64,000 nt of DNA from Boothiomyces macroporosus (taxonomy: Eukaryota > Chytridiomycota > Chytridiomycetes > Rhizophydiales > Terramycetaceae), in contig JADGKB010000005.1 in assembly GCA_027604185.1 (NCBI GenBank), positions 62,001 through 126,000 of the forward strand, read 5' to 3'. The position numbers and the translations under genes were made by a program. The notes under the pieces are model-generated. The model was not told the DNA's origin and did no database searches. It saw only the letters and a list, made by a program, of their open reading frames with translations. Shown here piece by piece: positions 11,147-24,317 of this stretch (the stretch's first letter is position 1; each line of letters opens with the position of its first letter).

Positions 11147-12503
11147 TTATTTTCTAACATGATGAGGGATTTTGTACAATACTTCTGTTCTGATTACATA
11201 CTTGGCATCACGTAACAGACCTAGAGTGTCCATTACGGCACTACCTTCATGCAACATACTGCCTTCGGTGTCACCATGTGGAAATACTAGAACGTCTCCC
11301 ATTTTAGGCAGGATTGGTCTGGCATCCAAGTAACCAACATCAACACTGGGTGTAAAGAATGTAGTTGCTCCTCCCTTGAAATCGTCATTTAATCGAATCA
11401 AAAATGTCAATTTACTCCATCGGTCTCCATAGTTGTCGTATTCGTATTTTCCATCTTTGTTTACACCGCTTCCTGGCCATGCACCATCTATATGTGGCCG
11501 GTAAATCGAGCCAGGGGTGTATCTGTAGACTCTCCATCGTGCATTTAATCCTGCAACATCACCACCGATTACTTGGGGTAGCAGATGCTTGCATCGATTG
11601 TATATAGTATTGTTCAATTCTTCATCAGCAAGCCAAAAGAAATTATGAGCCAAGACACTCTTCAGGTCTTTTGCTGAGCCGCCAGCTGGAGTGTCTGGAG
11701 TGAATCCCATAATTTGCGCCATCTCTATTATAGTGTTGCATTCAAAGGGTGATAATACTGACTGTAAAACGAACGCACCGGGCAAATACGGTACGTCAAA
11801 TCTCTTTACTGTGTAATTGTGTTGCGTCATATCAACAGCTCCTGGTTCTGATAGGTATAATGTCATTGGATGCAAATTTGGTGGTTTTCTATCCGGGCCA
11901 GATTCCTTGTATATCACTTTAAACTTTGATTTCACAGCTGCAGGATCCAAGTTTGGAGCTTCAGTTGGGTCCCAATGTCCAATCTTGTCTGGAGGAGACC
12001 ATGGCTGATGTTTTCTTAGTGGATGTGACGGTTGTTTTCCAGGATTGGCAGCAAGTACCAATTTAGGATCAGCAGTGCGTAAAATGGCATCCAGTGCAAG
12101 ATAAACTTCAGGCGGTGCAAAGTTATCATCATAGCCTGCAGCATCGCAATCTCTTGTCCATCTCTGCAATGCTCCAAGTTTCGGAACTTGTCCTCTGGCC
12201 CTCATTTCATCTAGGGAATGAATAGCGTCTCTCCACCTTCCGTTAATCAAATAGCTACCTTCCATCTCGCAATGCATCAGAGACTTTTCCCGAAGCAGTT
12301 TGTCCTTTACCATTGCTCAACTGATGCATGTAAACCCTGATTTGTTTGAATCTTTTGTCTTGCAAGAGCTCCTCATTCTTTGCCAATACCGCCAAGGTCT
12401 TGATCGTAGTGTCCAAATCCTCGTTGCTGATTTCTTGAATTTCATTTTCATTCAGTTCCAGTTGCTGGAGCTTTCTCTTTTTTTGCTTTGCCAATTTCCC
12501 CAT
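11147..12503 (-). CDS. 2-oxoglutarate/Fe(II) oxygenase, prolyl 4-hydroxylase-like
   Basis: The C-terminal half is a P4H-type double-stranded beta-helix. It has the iron ligands HxD in YRPHIDGAWPGSG and the distal His in GSMLHEGSAV, and a 2OG-binding Arg in AKYVIRTEVLY. The N-terminus (MGKLAKQKKRKLQQLELNE) is basic and may be a nuclear or nucleolar signal. The middle (WRDAIHSLDEMRARGQVPKL) is helical. One 22-nt intron at 12237-12258 joins SDALRDGR to WRDAIHSL. The spliced product is 444 aa. The substrate is unknown. The stop lies 5 bp from the convergent MME1 stop. Confidence 0.85.
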
Positions 12504-12577
12504 TCAAAAAACAAAAAATAACTTTGCCTCAAATTGATAATCAAGCCACATTCTTTTTGGTTGAAAATCTAAAAACA

Positions 12578-13904
12578 ATGGACTCGTCAAAATCGGACTC
12601 TATTGAACTGGACTCGATATTTGATGATATTAATGTTAACCTGCCAGATGTAATAACTGTGTAATTTAGGACTCATTCTACAAGCCACAGATAATATCAG
12701 AATACGAGCTGTTAACTTTGATGGACGACACATTTTCCACGCTCTCAAACTGGTATCTGAAACTAAAGAGTATCTTGGGTTTGACCATAGGCGACGGACT
12801 TGTACTTGTAGGGACTTGCAGCAGCCAGCCAGTTGGTATTTGCTCGCTAACTTAGAAACTGCATATGTAGCTAGAGCAAGGAACAAAAATATACAGACTG
12901 TCGATGGAAAGTGTTGGTTACTCAAAGGAGAAATGGATATGGTACAGATGTTGATCTCTGGAGAACCAAATCTGGAACAATTCCAAAACGGATTTCCTTC
13001 AAACTGGAAAGAAATAATAAGCGAAATGCGCGATAGAGTGGTCAAGAATACGAACGAGCGCAGCGCGTTGGAAGAGGTTGATATGGAACTAGATAGCGAT
13101 GATGAGACAACAGTGAAAAAAATCAAGGAGCAGTTGAAAAACAAAGTTGGTGATAGTTGTAATACCCTGGGACAAAATCCAATTGGAACGGAAAAATTAG
13201 ATGGTCTTTTGAAGGAATCGAAAGCAGAATATATAAATGGATCCTTAAAACCGGAATTGGATCGCATGGAATCAGAGATTACTTTAGCGGATGACTCGAT
13301 TGGAAAATCCAAATCTCATGACTTTGGAGATAGCCACTCTGATGAATTTGCCGGAGAATCACAATCCCACAAGTCAAAAATTGAAGCCGAATCCAACCAG
13401 TCGATTGGAGAAACCGGATCAAATGACATATGGAAAACCAAACCAAAAAGCGAAACTTTGCCAGATAGCAATAAATCCAATTGTCAGATCAGTGAAGAAA
13501 TAGTATCTGAAGGAACAACGCATTTTGAACAGCAGCCAGAAGAAAGAGATGATCTTGTACAGGCAATAAAGCTGCCAAGGAAAAAGAGTAGAAAAAAGAC
13601 ACTTGAAAAAGATGAAAAACATGTATATATGTCACCACCGCGTTCTGCTCATGAGTCAGTAAAAGGAAGTGACGAATCTCTTCCAAAGAGAAATAATTCT
13701 GACAGCGAAGATGAATTACTCAAATCGGCAACTAAAAAAACAAAAAGACCTAGGAAACCAAAGAGCGTTCCTACTACGCCATTCAAGAGCAGAAGCGGTA
13801 GAACCATCATCAAACCTTTGCAATACTGGAAAAACGAAAAAGCTAATTTAACTATTGTGGATGAACAAGGCGAAAAGCAGTTTCAACTTGTTGTATTAAA
13901 ATAA
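12578..13904 (+). CDS. KNL2: KNL2/Mis18BP1-like centromere protein (SANTA domain plus CENPC-like motif)
   Basis: KNL2/Mis18BP1 proteins license loading of the centromeric H3 variant. Residues about 49-132 fit a SANTA domain: SNWYLKLKSILGLTIGDGLV, LVGTCSSQPVETAYVARA, QTVDGKCWLLKGEMD and FQNGFPSNWKEI. A long acidic and charged linker follows, ending near residues 390-406 with SRSGRTIIKPLQYWKNE, which has the (R)S(G)R...P(L)xYW pattern of the CENPC-k motif. Introns 12650-12669 and 12836-12855 (20 nt each) are required; the second bridges two frames inside the SANTA domain. The product is 428 aa. Identity rests on two motifs only, so it is probable rather than certain. Confidence 0.7.
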
Positions 13905-13975
13905 AGCAGATTTTGAATTGTAATTGAATACAAGGTGCCTGTCCGAATTCTTTATTTCTGGACACGAATCTCAAA

Positions 13976-16381
13976 ATGTTCAAATGTCTGTATAGAAAGA
14001 AGCAAACGAAAAAACATTCGACCTGGGATAACGATGGATACCTGAAAATAGGAACCAGCATTGTCCTAATGGACGAAAACAAACAAATTCTTAAAACAGT
14101 CTCTTCCAGAAAAATTGAAACTGAAATAATCAATGTTGGCGGATTAGAAGTCCAGGTTCCATTGAATGAACTCGAAGAATATTATAAAACTGGGAATTGC
14201 AGCTTGTCTTGTGAAAACTCGGATCCAGGCTCCCAAAAGACAAAAACACTTTTAAAACCAATAGCAAATGTAAAGAAAGTGCCGGTTGGATTAAAGAAGC
14301 CACTGGCTAGAAAAAATGTCGATACCAATGCTTCAAAAAGAGAGTATAAAGTCATTTACAAAAAGAAGGGAGCTAAAACTTGGGAGAATGACGGAGTATT
14401 AACGATTGACGGGCAGCAAGGAACAGTAACGAGTGATAAAGGTTCGGTATTAGGCACCATCAACACCTCTGTAGTGGAAGGGGATGAATTTTCTATAGGT
14501 TCAAAAATATTTCAAGTTAATGAGGAACTGAATGTTAACACGACAAAGAAACTAAAACTTGGCCGAAAAGACTTTAAAACACCTTTAATTGGATATACAA
14601 AGAGTAACGCGGATACTGGTGCTGCAGTGAAAGAAGGGTCAATTGTAATGAAACGCCCAGAGTCTGGAGACGTCAAGGACGTCGTCTTGGATCAGTTCCT
14701 AGCGAGTACGATAGCCTAATTTAGAATACTTACGGCCACACCAAATCGATGGAATTAAATTCTTGTATGAATGTGTGATGGGATTCAAAGGCCAAAATGG
14801 TGCAATCCTAGCTGGTACTCTTTCTTTAACATAGATGAAATGGGTTTGGGTAAATCTGTACAAGCGATTTCATTGATATGGATGCTAACTAAACAATCAC
14901 CTTTTGTCAATACTCTGCCTCCTGTAAAGCGAACGTTAATAGTTTGTCCAGCATCACTGGTTTCAAACTGGGACAAGGAGATCAAGAAATGGTTGGGAAT
15001 TAGAATGAATGCATATAAAGCCGGAGATTCAGTTCGGGATTTTTTTGTTGGAAGAATATATTCAATTTTGATTGTTGGATACGAAAAACTCAAGAAATTC
15101 CAAGATGAAATCCTTAAAGGTAATTTTGATTTGTGTATATGTGACGAAGGTGTGTTTGTTTAACTCTAGGTCACCGGATAAAGAATGGAAATATTCAGGC
15201 TTCGCAGATCTTGTCTAATCTACCAACTAAAAGGAGAATCATACTCTCAGGCACACCAGTACAGAACGACTTGATTGAGTATTATCATATGATAAACTTT
15301 GTAAATCCAGGTAAGAATTTGCTAACAAGATTTGCTTGGATCTGTCCCAGAGTTTAAAAAAACATTTGAAAAGGAAATTGTCGAACGAAAGAGTAAAGAA
15401 CGAATAGAAGAGTTTCTACAACTTAGCTCAAAGTTTGTGTTGCGAAGAACAAATGAAATCAACCAGAAATTCCTTCCACCAAAAACTGAAGCAATTGTGT
15501 TTTGTCAGATGTTGCCCAAACAAAAAGGATACTACAAAGAAAAGCTGCAAATGATGGAAGCAGATGAGAACATTTTAACGACTCTTCAAGATTTACGCAA
15601 AATTTCAAATTGTACCAGCTTGATCGAAGGAAATTCCAATTGCCAGTCTGGAAAGTTTTCAGCTGTAAAGAAATTACTTGTAAAAATCAAAAACAGCGAT
15701 GAAAAAGTTGTAATAGTATCTCATTACACCAAAACGTTGGATATCTTTGAGAGTTACTTGAGCACATGTGGATACAGATTCAATCGGCTAGATGGTAGTA
15801 CACTATCGTCGAAAAGACAACAGTAACGACAGACTTATTATAGATTAGTAGACCAGTTTAATACCGACAAGAATATTTTTGCCTTTCTTCTCAGTGCAAA
15901 AGCAGGAGGTGTTGGGCTCAATCTGATTGGAGCTTCGCGGTTAATTCTTGTCGATATCGATTGGAACCCTGCTGTTGACCAGCAAGCCATGGCCCGTATC
16001 TGGCGCGAAGGCCAAAAGAATTCTGTATTCATATATAGATTCATATCCACTGGGACAATCGAGGAACGTATCTTGCACCGACAAATGTACAAGACTGATT
16101 TAGCAAACCAAGTAATCGATTCTCAAATATCCAGCAAGTCTTTCTCAAAGGAAGAACTTCAAGAACTGACCACTCTCTATGAAGGCGAGTGCTTATTACA
16201 TCATCTCAGTAATTGCGATTGCATGGACAATCAAGATGATACTGCAATAGACAGGAGACATTTCAACCGGTATTTTACAGATTCTCTAGAGTTGCTAGAT
16301 TACGGCGACCATATATTGAACGAGATCTTGAAAGAAAGCGAAAACATATCATTCGTGATGATTACAAACGCCAGCAAATAA
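13976..16381 (+). CDS. RAD54B: RAD54B/Rdh54-type Swi2/Snf2 DNA translocase
   Basis: This DNA translocase acts in homologous recombination and Rad51 removal. The N-terminus contains two copies of the short domain (DUF2439-like) that RAD54B carries once: [19 protein letters not shown] and [19 protein letters not shown]. The helicase core has DEMGLGKS (Walker A), DEGHRIKN (DEAH-type), [29 protein letters not shown] and [10 protein letters not shown]. The C-terminus (CDCMDNQDD...ENISFVM) matches RAD54B rather than RAD54. Introns are 14706-14724, 14815-14834, 15150-15169, 15311-15329 and 15823-15843 (19-21 nt). The product is 768 aa. Confidence 0.93.
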
Positions 16382-16395
16382 AGATATGCATTTAT

Positions 16396-17970
16396 TCAAT
16401 CCGATATTCTTTTCAAATGAATCTGTGTTCTGAATGATCTCTTTGGAAATTTATGGTCTATTCGTAAGTTGGACATGTCAAGATCAGCCCAGTCGTAATT
16501 AGAATTTATAGTGCTTATAGTAGGTATGCTTTCTTGTGTGATCTCTGTTAACTTTACTGAGCTTGGTTGGCTCGGTACACGAACTGTTTTGAATCCAAAC
16601 GCTGATAATTTCTTTGGGCCTCTTCGGACAGCTGGTGTAGCTGGTACAGCTAACGGCCCTTTATCAGCCAACCATGGCATTTGATCAGCAGCTTTTTGAG
16701 AATGAGAAATTATATTTTGTAGATTAGATGGATACTTTTGATTGCTTGGGGAGCTTGATGTAGAAATACTGGTTTGCGAAACTCCTTTAATTATTCCCCA
16801 AGACTGGTTTTGAGGTGAATCTGGTAAACCGTAAGCTGCAGGTGTAGAAATTATGGGTAAGACTGTCCTAGATGAGCTTAGCTTGGGGTCGGCTGTTTTT
16901 GCTCTCAAGTTTTTAATAGTTTCAGTTTCTTGACAATAATACTTTTTGCCTTTTAGACAAGTAATGCCAAGGCTTTTTTCCTTTGATTTTAAATTCAGGG
17001 TTTTTTGAGGTGCTGCTGAAGTACAAAGCTTCTTCCGCAGAGTGGCTATTCTATTGATATGAGTATTTTCTGTAGAGCTCAATGGAATGTCTGGGTCGTT
17101 CTTTGATGATATCATCAGCAGCTCTTTGGATGGATTGAATAGTGGGGGAATATGCTCTGTTTCATTTACTGACACATATTTTCCAGAAAATGTTATACGC
17201 AATTTCTTTTCAATTGGCGGTCCTTTTGTAGTGACCAGTAGCGAAGATTCTACCATATCAGCTGTGGCAGCAGGAGAGCCCTCATTGCATTCTTTTACAT
17301 CTGCAGTTTTACATTCATTCGTACAATTAGATTTCCTTTCGTTGGAACTATCAGCCTTGTTTTCACTAAGATTATCTAGCTCCTCTTCGTTTTCCATCAT
17401 TGGTGTGTTTTGTAATGCTATATTTATCGCTGGTGCAATAGCAGATTTCTTTCTACGAGCAATTTTCTTTTTAATGGTCTGTCCACTTCCGACTGTTTCT
17501 TGGTTGCTATCGTATGTTAGATATCTGTAGCTAACCCTTGACGAGTCGTTGATTAGCTTCAAAACCAAATCTTCGCTAGTATCTTCGTCCCAACCTTTGA
17601 TATCGTCAAAGAAAGTTGCATAAGGATCTTGAAAATGCTGGCCACCTCTAACTAATTCTGAAAATAATGATGGTTCGTCACTTTCTGCTGGATCCATAGT
17701 AATGTCATTTGGAGGGAAAGGTTGTGGTCTAGGTTTCAGCGGTAAAGGTGCTCCAGCCAGTACTGCTACGTTTGGCTTTCTAAATCTGTTAATATATGCT
17801 TCATTTGTCTCTATCTCTGGGCATTGTGTAACTACAGGTTGTGATGAGATAGCTACAGCTTTTTTCGCCTTGCGCAAATCAACCGGAAGAAATCCTGCAT
17901 CTGATTGGTTTGTCGCTTGTACTGGTTTAACACCATCTCCAAAACATATTTCATAGTCAGTATTTGACAT
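16396..17970 (-). CDS. Unrecognised protein, largely disordered
   Basis: A single open frame encodes 524 aa starting MSNTDYEICFGDGVK. Ser/Lys/Pro-rich segments alternate with short conserved-looking blocks such as EPSLFSELVRGGQHFQDPYA, FFDDIKGWDEDTSEDLVLKL and RRGPKKLSAFGFKTVRVPSQ. I recognise no domain. The gene is convergent with RAD54B (14 bp between stops) and divergent from SLH1. No intron is needed. Confidence 0.7.
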   Translation of the reverse strand: MSNTDYEICFGDGVKPVQATNQSDAGFLPVDLRKAKKAVAISSQPVVTQCPEIETNEAYINRFRKPNVAVLAGAPLPLKPRPQPFPPNDITMDPAESDEPSLFSELVRGGQHFQDPYATFFDDIKGWDEDTSEDLVLKLINDSSRVSYRYLTYDSNQETVGSGQTIKKKIARRKKSAIAPAINIALQNTPMMENEEELDNLSENKADSSNERKSNCTNECKTADVKECNEGSPAATADMVESSLLVTTKGPPIEKKLRITFSGKYVSVNETEHIPPLFNPSKELLMISSKNDPDIPLSSTENTHINRIATLRKKLCTSAAPQKTLNLKSKEKSLGITCLKGKKYYCQETETIKNLRAKTADPKLSSSRTVLPIISTPAAYGLPDSPQNQSWGIIKGVSQTSISTSSSPSNQKYPSNLQNIISHSQKAADQMPWLADKGPLAVPATPAVRRGPKKLSAFGFKTVRVPSQPSSVKLTEITQESIPTISTINSNYDWADLDMSNLRIDHKFPKRSFRTQIHLKRISD

Positions 17971-18125
17971 GTTAGTTTATTTACACCAACAATGAGCAAG
18001 AAAATTGTTGGCTGAAAACAATGGAAATGAACAACAGGAACTTGCGCTAGACAATAATTAGAAATTGTTCTTGTTTCCTAGTCCAAGAAATTTCGCTGAA
18101 ATGAATTTTTGCTGAAAATTTACCA

Positions 18126-21100
18126 ATGACTCTGCTCGAGTTGTACCAAGAATTCCATCCAGAAGTTACTTTTAACTTGGAAGAATCGTTAAAGAAATTC
18201 AAGTACTCTGATTTTGATTTAGTGACCATCTCCAGTCTTTCAAAGAAATCTTGAATGTGGAAAATATCGAATACAATGATCCCTTTGTAGAATCTAGCGT
18301 ACCAAGAGAGCCAACCCCTGCTCCTCAAGTAATTCCGATTAGCCAGGATAGCCTTGATCGTAATTGGCTCCTCAATCAGTGCGAAGAGCATATGGTCAAC
18401 TCAGGAATGCTTTTGGAACCAGAACAGCTGTGTACGGATGTATTTTCAATCTTAAGGAAACCGGCAAGCGAAGATATTGAAAGTGCGCTGGTTGATTTAC
18501 TGGGATATTCTAATTTGGACTTTATTGGGAAGTTGGTAGCTCATCGTTCCACAATTATAGACAACATTATGCGAGATGTACCAAATATTTGATATTAGGC
18601 GCCAGCAGAAAAGGAAATCGTTCAGGAAAAACATCCGAGGGTGAATAGACCGATCTATGGCACTCAAGTGACAGTTCAAACTGAAGCTGAAAAATTGGCA
18701 AACAAGCAGGCAAGAAAGGAAATGAAGAAGCAAAAGAAACTTACTAGTGGTAGCATCATTCTAAGATAGGCGAAACTGAAAATGCAACTTCTGCAAGTAT
18801 ATTAGGTTTTGGTGGAGAGCGCTTGCGAGAAATACGTGCCCAGCAATTAGCGGATAATGCCTCTGCCCCTAAAGTTTCTAATAACCGGCCAAAGGTAGAG
18901 ACGCCTGTCTACCCTAATGTTTATCAGTCTGGGGATGGGAATTCACATTTATCAATGTTTGGAACTCAATACGTCCTTCCCACTGGAACTGAGCGAATTG
19001 ATGAAAAGGATTTTGAGGAGGTTCAAATTCCAGTCTCAACACCCGCCCCAGTTCGAACTTCCGAAAAAAGAATCACCATTGATATGTTTGAAGAATGGAT
19101 CCAACCAACTTTTAAAGGATACACTGGATTAAACCGAGTTCAATCAATTGTTTATCCAATAGCGTTTCAAACGAATGAAAATATGCTTGTTTGTGCTCCT
19201 ACTGGTGCGGGTAAAACTGATGTTGCAATGTTGACTGTACTACGAGCAATTTCTCAGAACAGACAAAATGGAGTAATTGACCTGGACAATTTTAAAATCA
19301 TCTATGTTGCTCCAATGAAAGCATTAGCTGCAGAAGTTGTACGCAAGTTCTCTGGAAGGTTAGCACATATGGGAATCAAAGTTAGGGAACTTACGGGAGA
19401 TATGCAAATGACCAAAGCTGAAATTGTAGAAACTCAGATGATCGTTACTACACCGGAAAAGTGGGATGTCGTTACAAGAAAAAGTGTCGGAGACACGGAA
19501 TTAGTTCAAAAAGTCCAGCTTTTGATTATCGATGAAGTTCACTTGCTTCATGAAGATCGCGGTGCCGTCATTGAAAGTATCGTAGCTCGTACTTTGCGGT
19601 TGGTTGAATCTAGCCAATCTATGATTAGAATTGTCGGTTTATCTGCTACTTTGCCGAATTATGTGGATGTAGCGTCATTCCTTGGTGTAAACCTTTACAA
19701 GGGGCTATTTTACTTTGACTCGGGTTTCCGTCCGATACCTTTGGAGCAGAACTTTATAGGTATCAAGTCCAAATCAGGCTCGCCGATGTATAGAAGTAAA
19801 CTAAACGAAATCACTTACTCAAAAGTGTCTGAATTAGTTAGAGATGGTCATCAAGTTATGGTGTTTGTTCACTCCCGAAAAGATACAGTTCAAAGTGCTA
19901 AAGCGCTCCTTGAAGAAGCGAGAAACTTTGGTGAAGAGTCTCTTTTTTCCGGACAGACTCATGAACAATATGGAATTGCTTTGAAAGACATTCAAAAATC
20001 TAGAAATAGAGAGTTGAAGGAACTGTTTCCGTTTGGGCTTGGTATTCATCATGCTGGAATGCTAAGAAGTGATAGAACTATGACTGAAAGAATGTTTGAA
20101 AAGGGTGTCTTGAAAGTTCTGTTTTGCACAGCAACATTAGCTTGGGGTGTGAATCTTCCAGCATATGCAGTCGTCATTAAAGGAACGCAGCTCTACAATG
20201 CCGAAAAGGGCGCTTTCGTAGATTTATCTATTTTGGATGTTCTTCAAATCTTTGGTAGAGCGGGAAGGTAATCAAAGCATTAAATTAGGCCTCAATTTGA
20301 AGATAGAGGTGTTGGGTTTATCATAACATCACACGACCGGTTAAATCACTATGTATCCTCCATGACCAGGCAGCACCCTATTGAATCCTCGTTTGGAAAG
20401 AATTTAGAAAACAATTTAAACGCAGAAATATCTTTGGGTACGATTACAAATATTGAAGAAGCAATTCGATGGTTGTCATACACGTACTACTTTGTGAGGA
20501 TGCGAAAGAACCCATTCCAATATGGTATTGACTGGAAAGAATTGGAAGCGGATCCTACATTAGTTGGAAGAAGAAGGGACATGATTTCTATCACTGCAAG
20601 AAAGCTACACAAGGCTCAAATGATTGTGTTTGATGATCGAACGGGCTACTTGACTTCGAAAGATCTTGGGCGAATTGCTAGCAACTTTTACATCAACTAT
20701 GATACAATTGATGGAATTAATTCGGTAATGCGTCCACAAATGACCGAAGCTGATGTATTTGCCATGCTGAGTAAAAGTACTGAATTCCAAAACATCAATG
20801 TGCGTCAGGAAGAAATAGTCGAGTTGAAAAAGCTGGAGCAAAATTGCGAATGCAAAGTAAAAGGTGGAACAGATACGAGCTACGGCAAAACAAATATTTT
20901 ACTTCAGGCGTACATCTCCAAGTCCAGAATCGATGACTTTGCCCTTATTTCCGATAGCGGATATGTTGCTCAGAACTCCAGCAGGATACTGAGGGCATTG
21001 TTTGAAATAGCGCTTAGCAGAAATTGGGGGCCGGTTGCCTCTGTGATTCATTCCCTTTGCTTGTCTGTCGAAAGACGATTATGGTCATTCCAGCATCCCT

Positions 21101-24100
21101 TGACTCAATTTGATTTACCTGCAGAAATCTTATACAAAGTAGATCAAATCCCAAATACAATCAGTATTGAAGAAATGCGTGATATGTCTGAAAATGAGCT
21201 AGGCGAATTAATTAGACATGTTCGAATGGGGTCATTGCTAAAGAAATGTGTGAATCAGTTCCCGCTTCTGCAGCTATCAGCATCTATTGCTCCAATCACT
21301 AAAACTGTTCTTCGTGTAACTTTGGAAATCACACCTGATTTTCAATGGTTTGACAGAATGCATGGAAATATGGAGCCTTTCTATATTTGGGTCGAAGAAT
21401 CTGAAAATGCTGAAATCTTGTACACTGAAACTTTCTTATTGCACAAGCGTCAGATCAAAGAAACTCAAAAACTTGGCTTTACAATCCCGATTCCTAAATC
21501 GAATAGTACAGCAGACGGTCTTCCATCCCAGATTTTTATTCGAGCTTTATCAGACAGGTGGTTGGGTGCCGAGACTATTTTGCCAGTATCTTTCAAACAC
21601 TTGATTTTGCCTGATCAGCACCGCGCAACTCATACAGATTTGCTTCCTTTAGATCCATTGCCAATTTCGGCTTTGCACGACTCCTTGCTGGAGGCAATTT
21701 GCGAACAGCGATTTCAATTCTTTAACCCAGTTCAAACCCAAGTCTTTCACACATTATACAATACTCGGCATAATGTGCTGTTGGGTGCTCCGACTGGTTC
21801 TGGTAAAACCGTTGCCGCTGAATTGGCTCTGTGGTCTGCATTTAGAGATTATCCAAATTCCAAAGTTGTGTATATCGCTCCTTTAAAAGCTCTTGTAAGA
21901 GAAAGAGTTGAAGATTGGGGAAGGCGATTGGCACCTGCAATGGGTAAAAAGTTGGTAGAATTAACTGGGGATACAACTCCTGATATAATTACGATCGAAA
22001 AGTCTGATATTATTATCGTAAAAATTGACTAATAATAGACCACTCCTGAAAAGTGGGATGGAGTTAGTAGATCCTGGAAGAAGAGAAAGTATGTTTCTCA
22101 AGTTTCGTGCGTAATCATTGATGAAATTCATTTGCTGGGTGGAGATCGTGGCCCTATCTTGGAAGTGATTGTATCTCGTATGAATTACATTTCCGCATTC
22201 ACCAAAAACAAAATTCGAATAGTTGGTTTGTCTACAGCATTGGCAAACGCTACTGATCTTGCTGATTGGCTCGGAATTGGAAATGTAGGATTGTTCAACT
22301 TTAGGCATAGTGTGAGACCAGTACCGTTGGAAATTTATATTGAAGGATATCCTGGAAAGCACTATTGCCCTCGAATGATATCAATGAACAAACCGACTTA
22401 TGCAGCTATCGTGACACATTCCCCAACTCAACCAGTTATAGTGTTTGTTTCTTCTAGAAGACAAACCAGACTCACTGCCCAAGACTTGATTTCTTTGTGT
22501 TCGAATGATGAAAATCCCAAGCGTTTCTTGAATATGCACGAAGAAGAAATGGAATTTATATGTTCGCAAATCAAAGACCAAGCGCTAAAGATTACTCTAC
22601 CGTTTGGTATAGGACTGCATCATGCTGGTATAGTTGATAAAGATCGTAGAGTTGTGGAAGAGCTGTTTTGCAATGGTAAAATCCAAGTTCTTATTGCAAC
22701 TTCTGTAATTTAGTATTAATTTTAGACATTGGCGTGGGGTGTCAATTTCCCAGCCCATCTAGTGGTTGTAAAAGGAACCGAGTTTTACGATGCTAAAATC
22801 AAAGGCTACAAAGACTTTCCAATCACAGATGTGTTGCAAATGATGGGCAGAGCTGGAAGACCTCAGTTTGATGACTCTGGTGTTGCTGTTATTCTGGTTC
22901 ATGATGTAAAGAAGGACTTTTACAAGAAATTCTTGCATGAACCTTTCCCAGTTGAGAGTTCTCTCCATGAATGCTTGCATGAACACTTGAATGCTGAAAT
23001 TGCATCTGGCACAATCAAGAGTAAACAAGATGCGATGGATTACATGACATGGACATATTTATATCGCCGTGTTGCAATGGTAATTACATGCTAATGTAGA
23101 ATCCTACATTCTATGGTTGCGAGGATGGCACTGAAGAAAAAGTTGGGTTATATCTCTCACAATTGATTGAAAAGACGTTGTTTGAATTAAATGACTCTTT
23201 CTGTGTATCAGTCGAAGAAGATAATGTAAAAGCAACTCCATTTGGCGCAATAGCTTCTTACTATTATCTTCGCCACAGTACAATCAAGACAATGAAGCAA
23301 AGACTAGCTAGAGGCTACGCCAATACAGGTAACCCTGAACTAGGAGAGTATGAGCATGGCCACTTTTCAAAATTAATGCGCATATTGTGTGATGCAGCAG
23401 AATATGATGATCTTCCTCTCCGACACAATGAAGATTTGGTAAACAAGGAATTGGAACCAAAACTACCAATTCCAGTAAGAGAGAAAAGAGATTCTCCATT
23501 TGACGATGCTAGCCAACCACCATACAAGTATGATGATCCGCATGTCAAAGCATTCTTGTTATTACAGGCACATTTGTCTCGTTTTACCAACTTTTCTTGC
23601 GCAGATTACATTACAGATACAATTAGTGTACTGGATCAATCCATTCGTATTACTCAAGCAATGATTGATGTAGCCAAGTTCAATGGATACTACAAGCTAA
23701 TGTTGGGCTTGGTCAATCTATTACAGTGTATCAAGCAAGCTATCTGGCCAACTGAAAATATGTTTGGAATTGGAACCAAGCCAATTGAATTCAAAAACAA
23801 AGATAGAGAAGAACTTTTGAAAATGCTTTCTGGAGTAAAGAACGCTAAAGAAATTCTCAAAATAATTCCAAAGCTCCCGTTCATTGAAGTAGAATTGAAT
23901 GTGATTGATGGAAAGCAAAAGCATGGCAGATGGTATTTGGAATCTGGCAAAGAATACACGCTCTCAGTAACAATCAAGAATGGCAGAATTGGGGAAACCA
24001 TTTATTCAAAGTTTCCAAAACCTCAAACGCAGAGCTACTTTATTATTCTATCTGATCGAGATGCAGTAGTTGGATTCACAAGGGTTTCCCACACTACATC

Positions 24101-24221
24101 AAGAATTAAATTCAAGTGTCCGCTTAATTATGGCGAGCATGACTTTGGTGTGGATGTAATGAATGATGGATACTATGGATTGGATCTCTTCACCAACCTC
24201 CGCCTAGTTGTTGTTGAATAA
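18126..24221 (+). CDS. SLH1: Ski2-like double-cassette RNA helicase Slh1/ASCC3
   Basis: Slh1/ASCC3 is the helicase of the ribosome quality trigger/ASC-1 complex, which splits collided ribosomes. Two RecA-Sec63 cassettes are present. Cassette 1 has APTGAGKT (near residue 340) and [11 protein letters not shown] (near 450); cassette 2 has APTGSGKT (near 1195) and [11 protein letters not shown] (near 1295). An N-terminal block [19 protein letters not shown] matches ASCC3 rather than Brr2. Introns are 18204-18223, 18578-18598, 18750-18769, 20268-20288, 22018-22038, 22705-22725 and 23080-23099 (20-21 nt). The product is 1983 aa, close to yeast Slh1 (1967 aa). Confusion with Brr2 is possible but less likely. 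Confidence 0.9.
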
Positions 24222-24317
24222 AGAAACTTTCTGTCTTCATTGAGTAGATCATCTATTTTATATTTCATCTTGCTAATTCGCGGTCTCTATTTTTTCCCAA
24301 CTTGAATCAACAAAATA

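Noticed and set aside
12690..12815. A continuous alternative frame across KNL2 exon 2 (ATDNIRIRAVNFDGRHIF...)
   Set aside because: It looks protein-like but cannot be joined to the start codon without creating a stop. The other frame continues exon 1 and fits a SANTA domain with a standard 20-nt intron.
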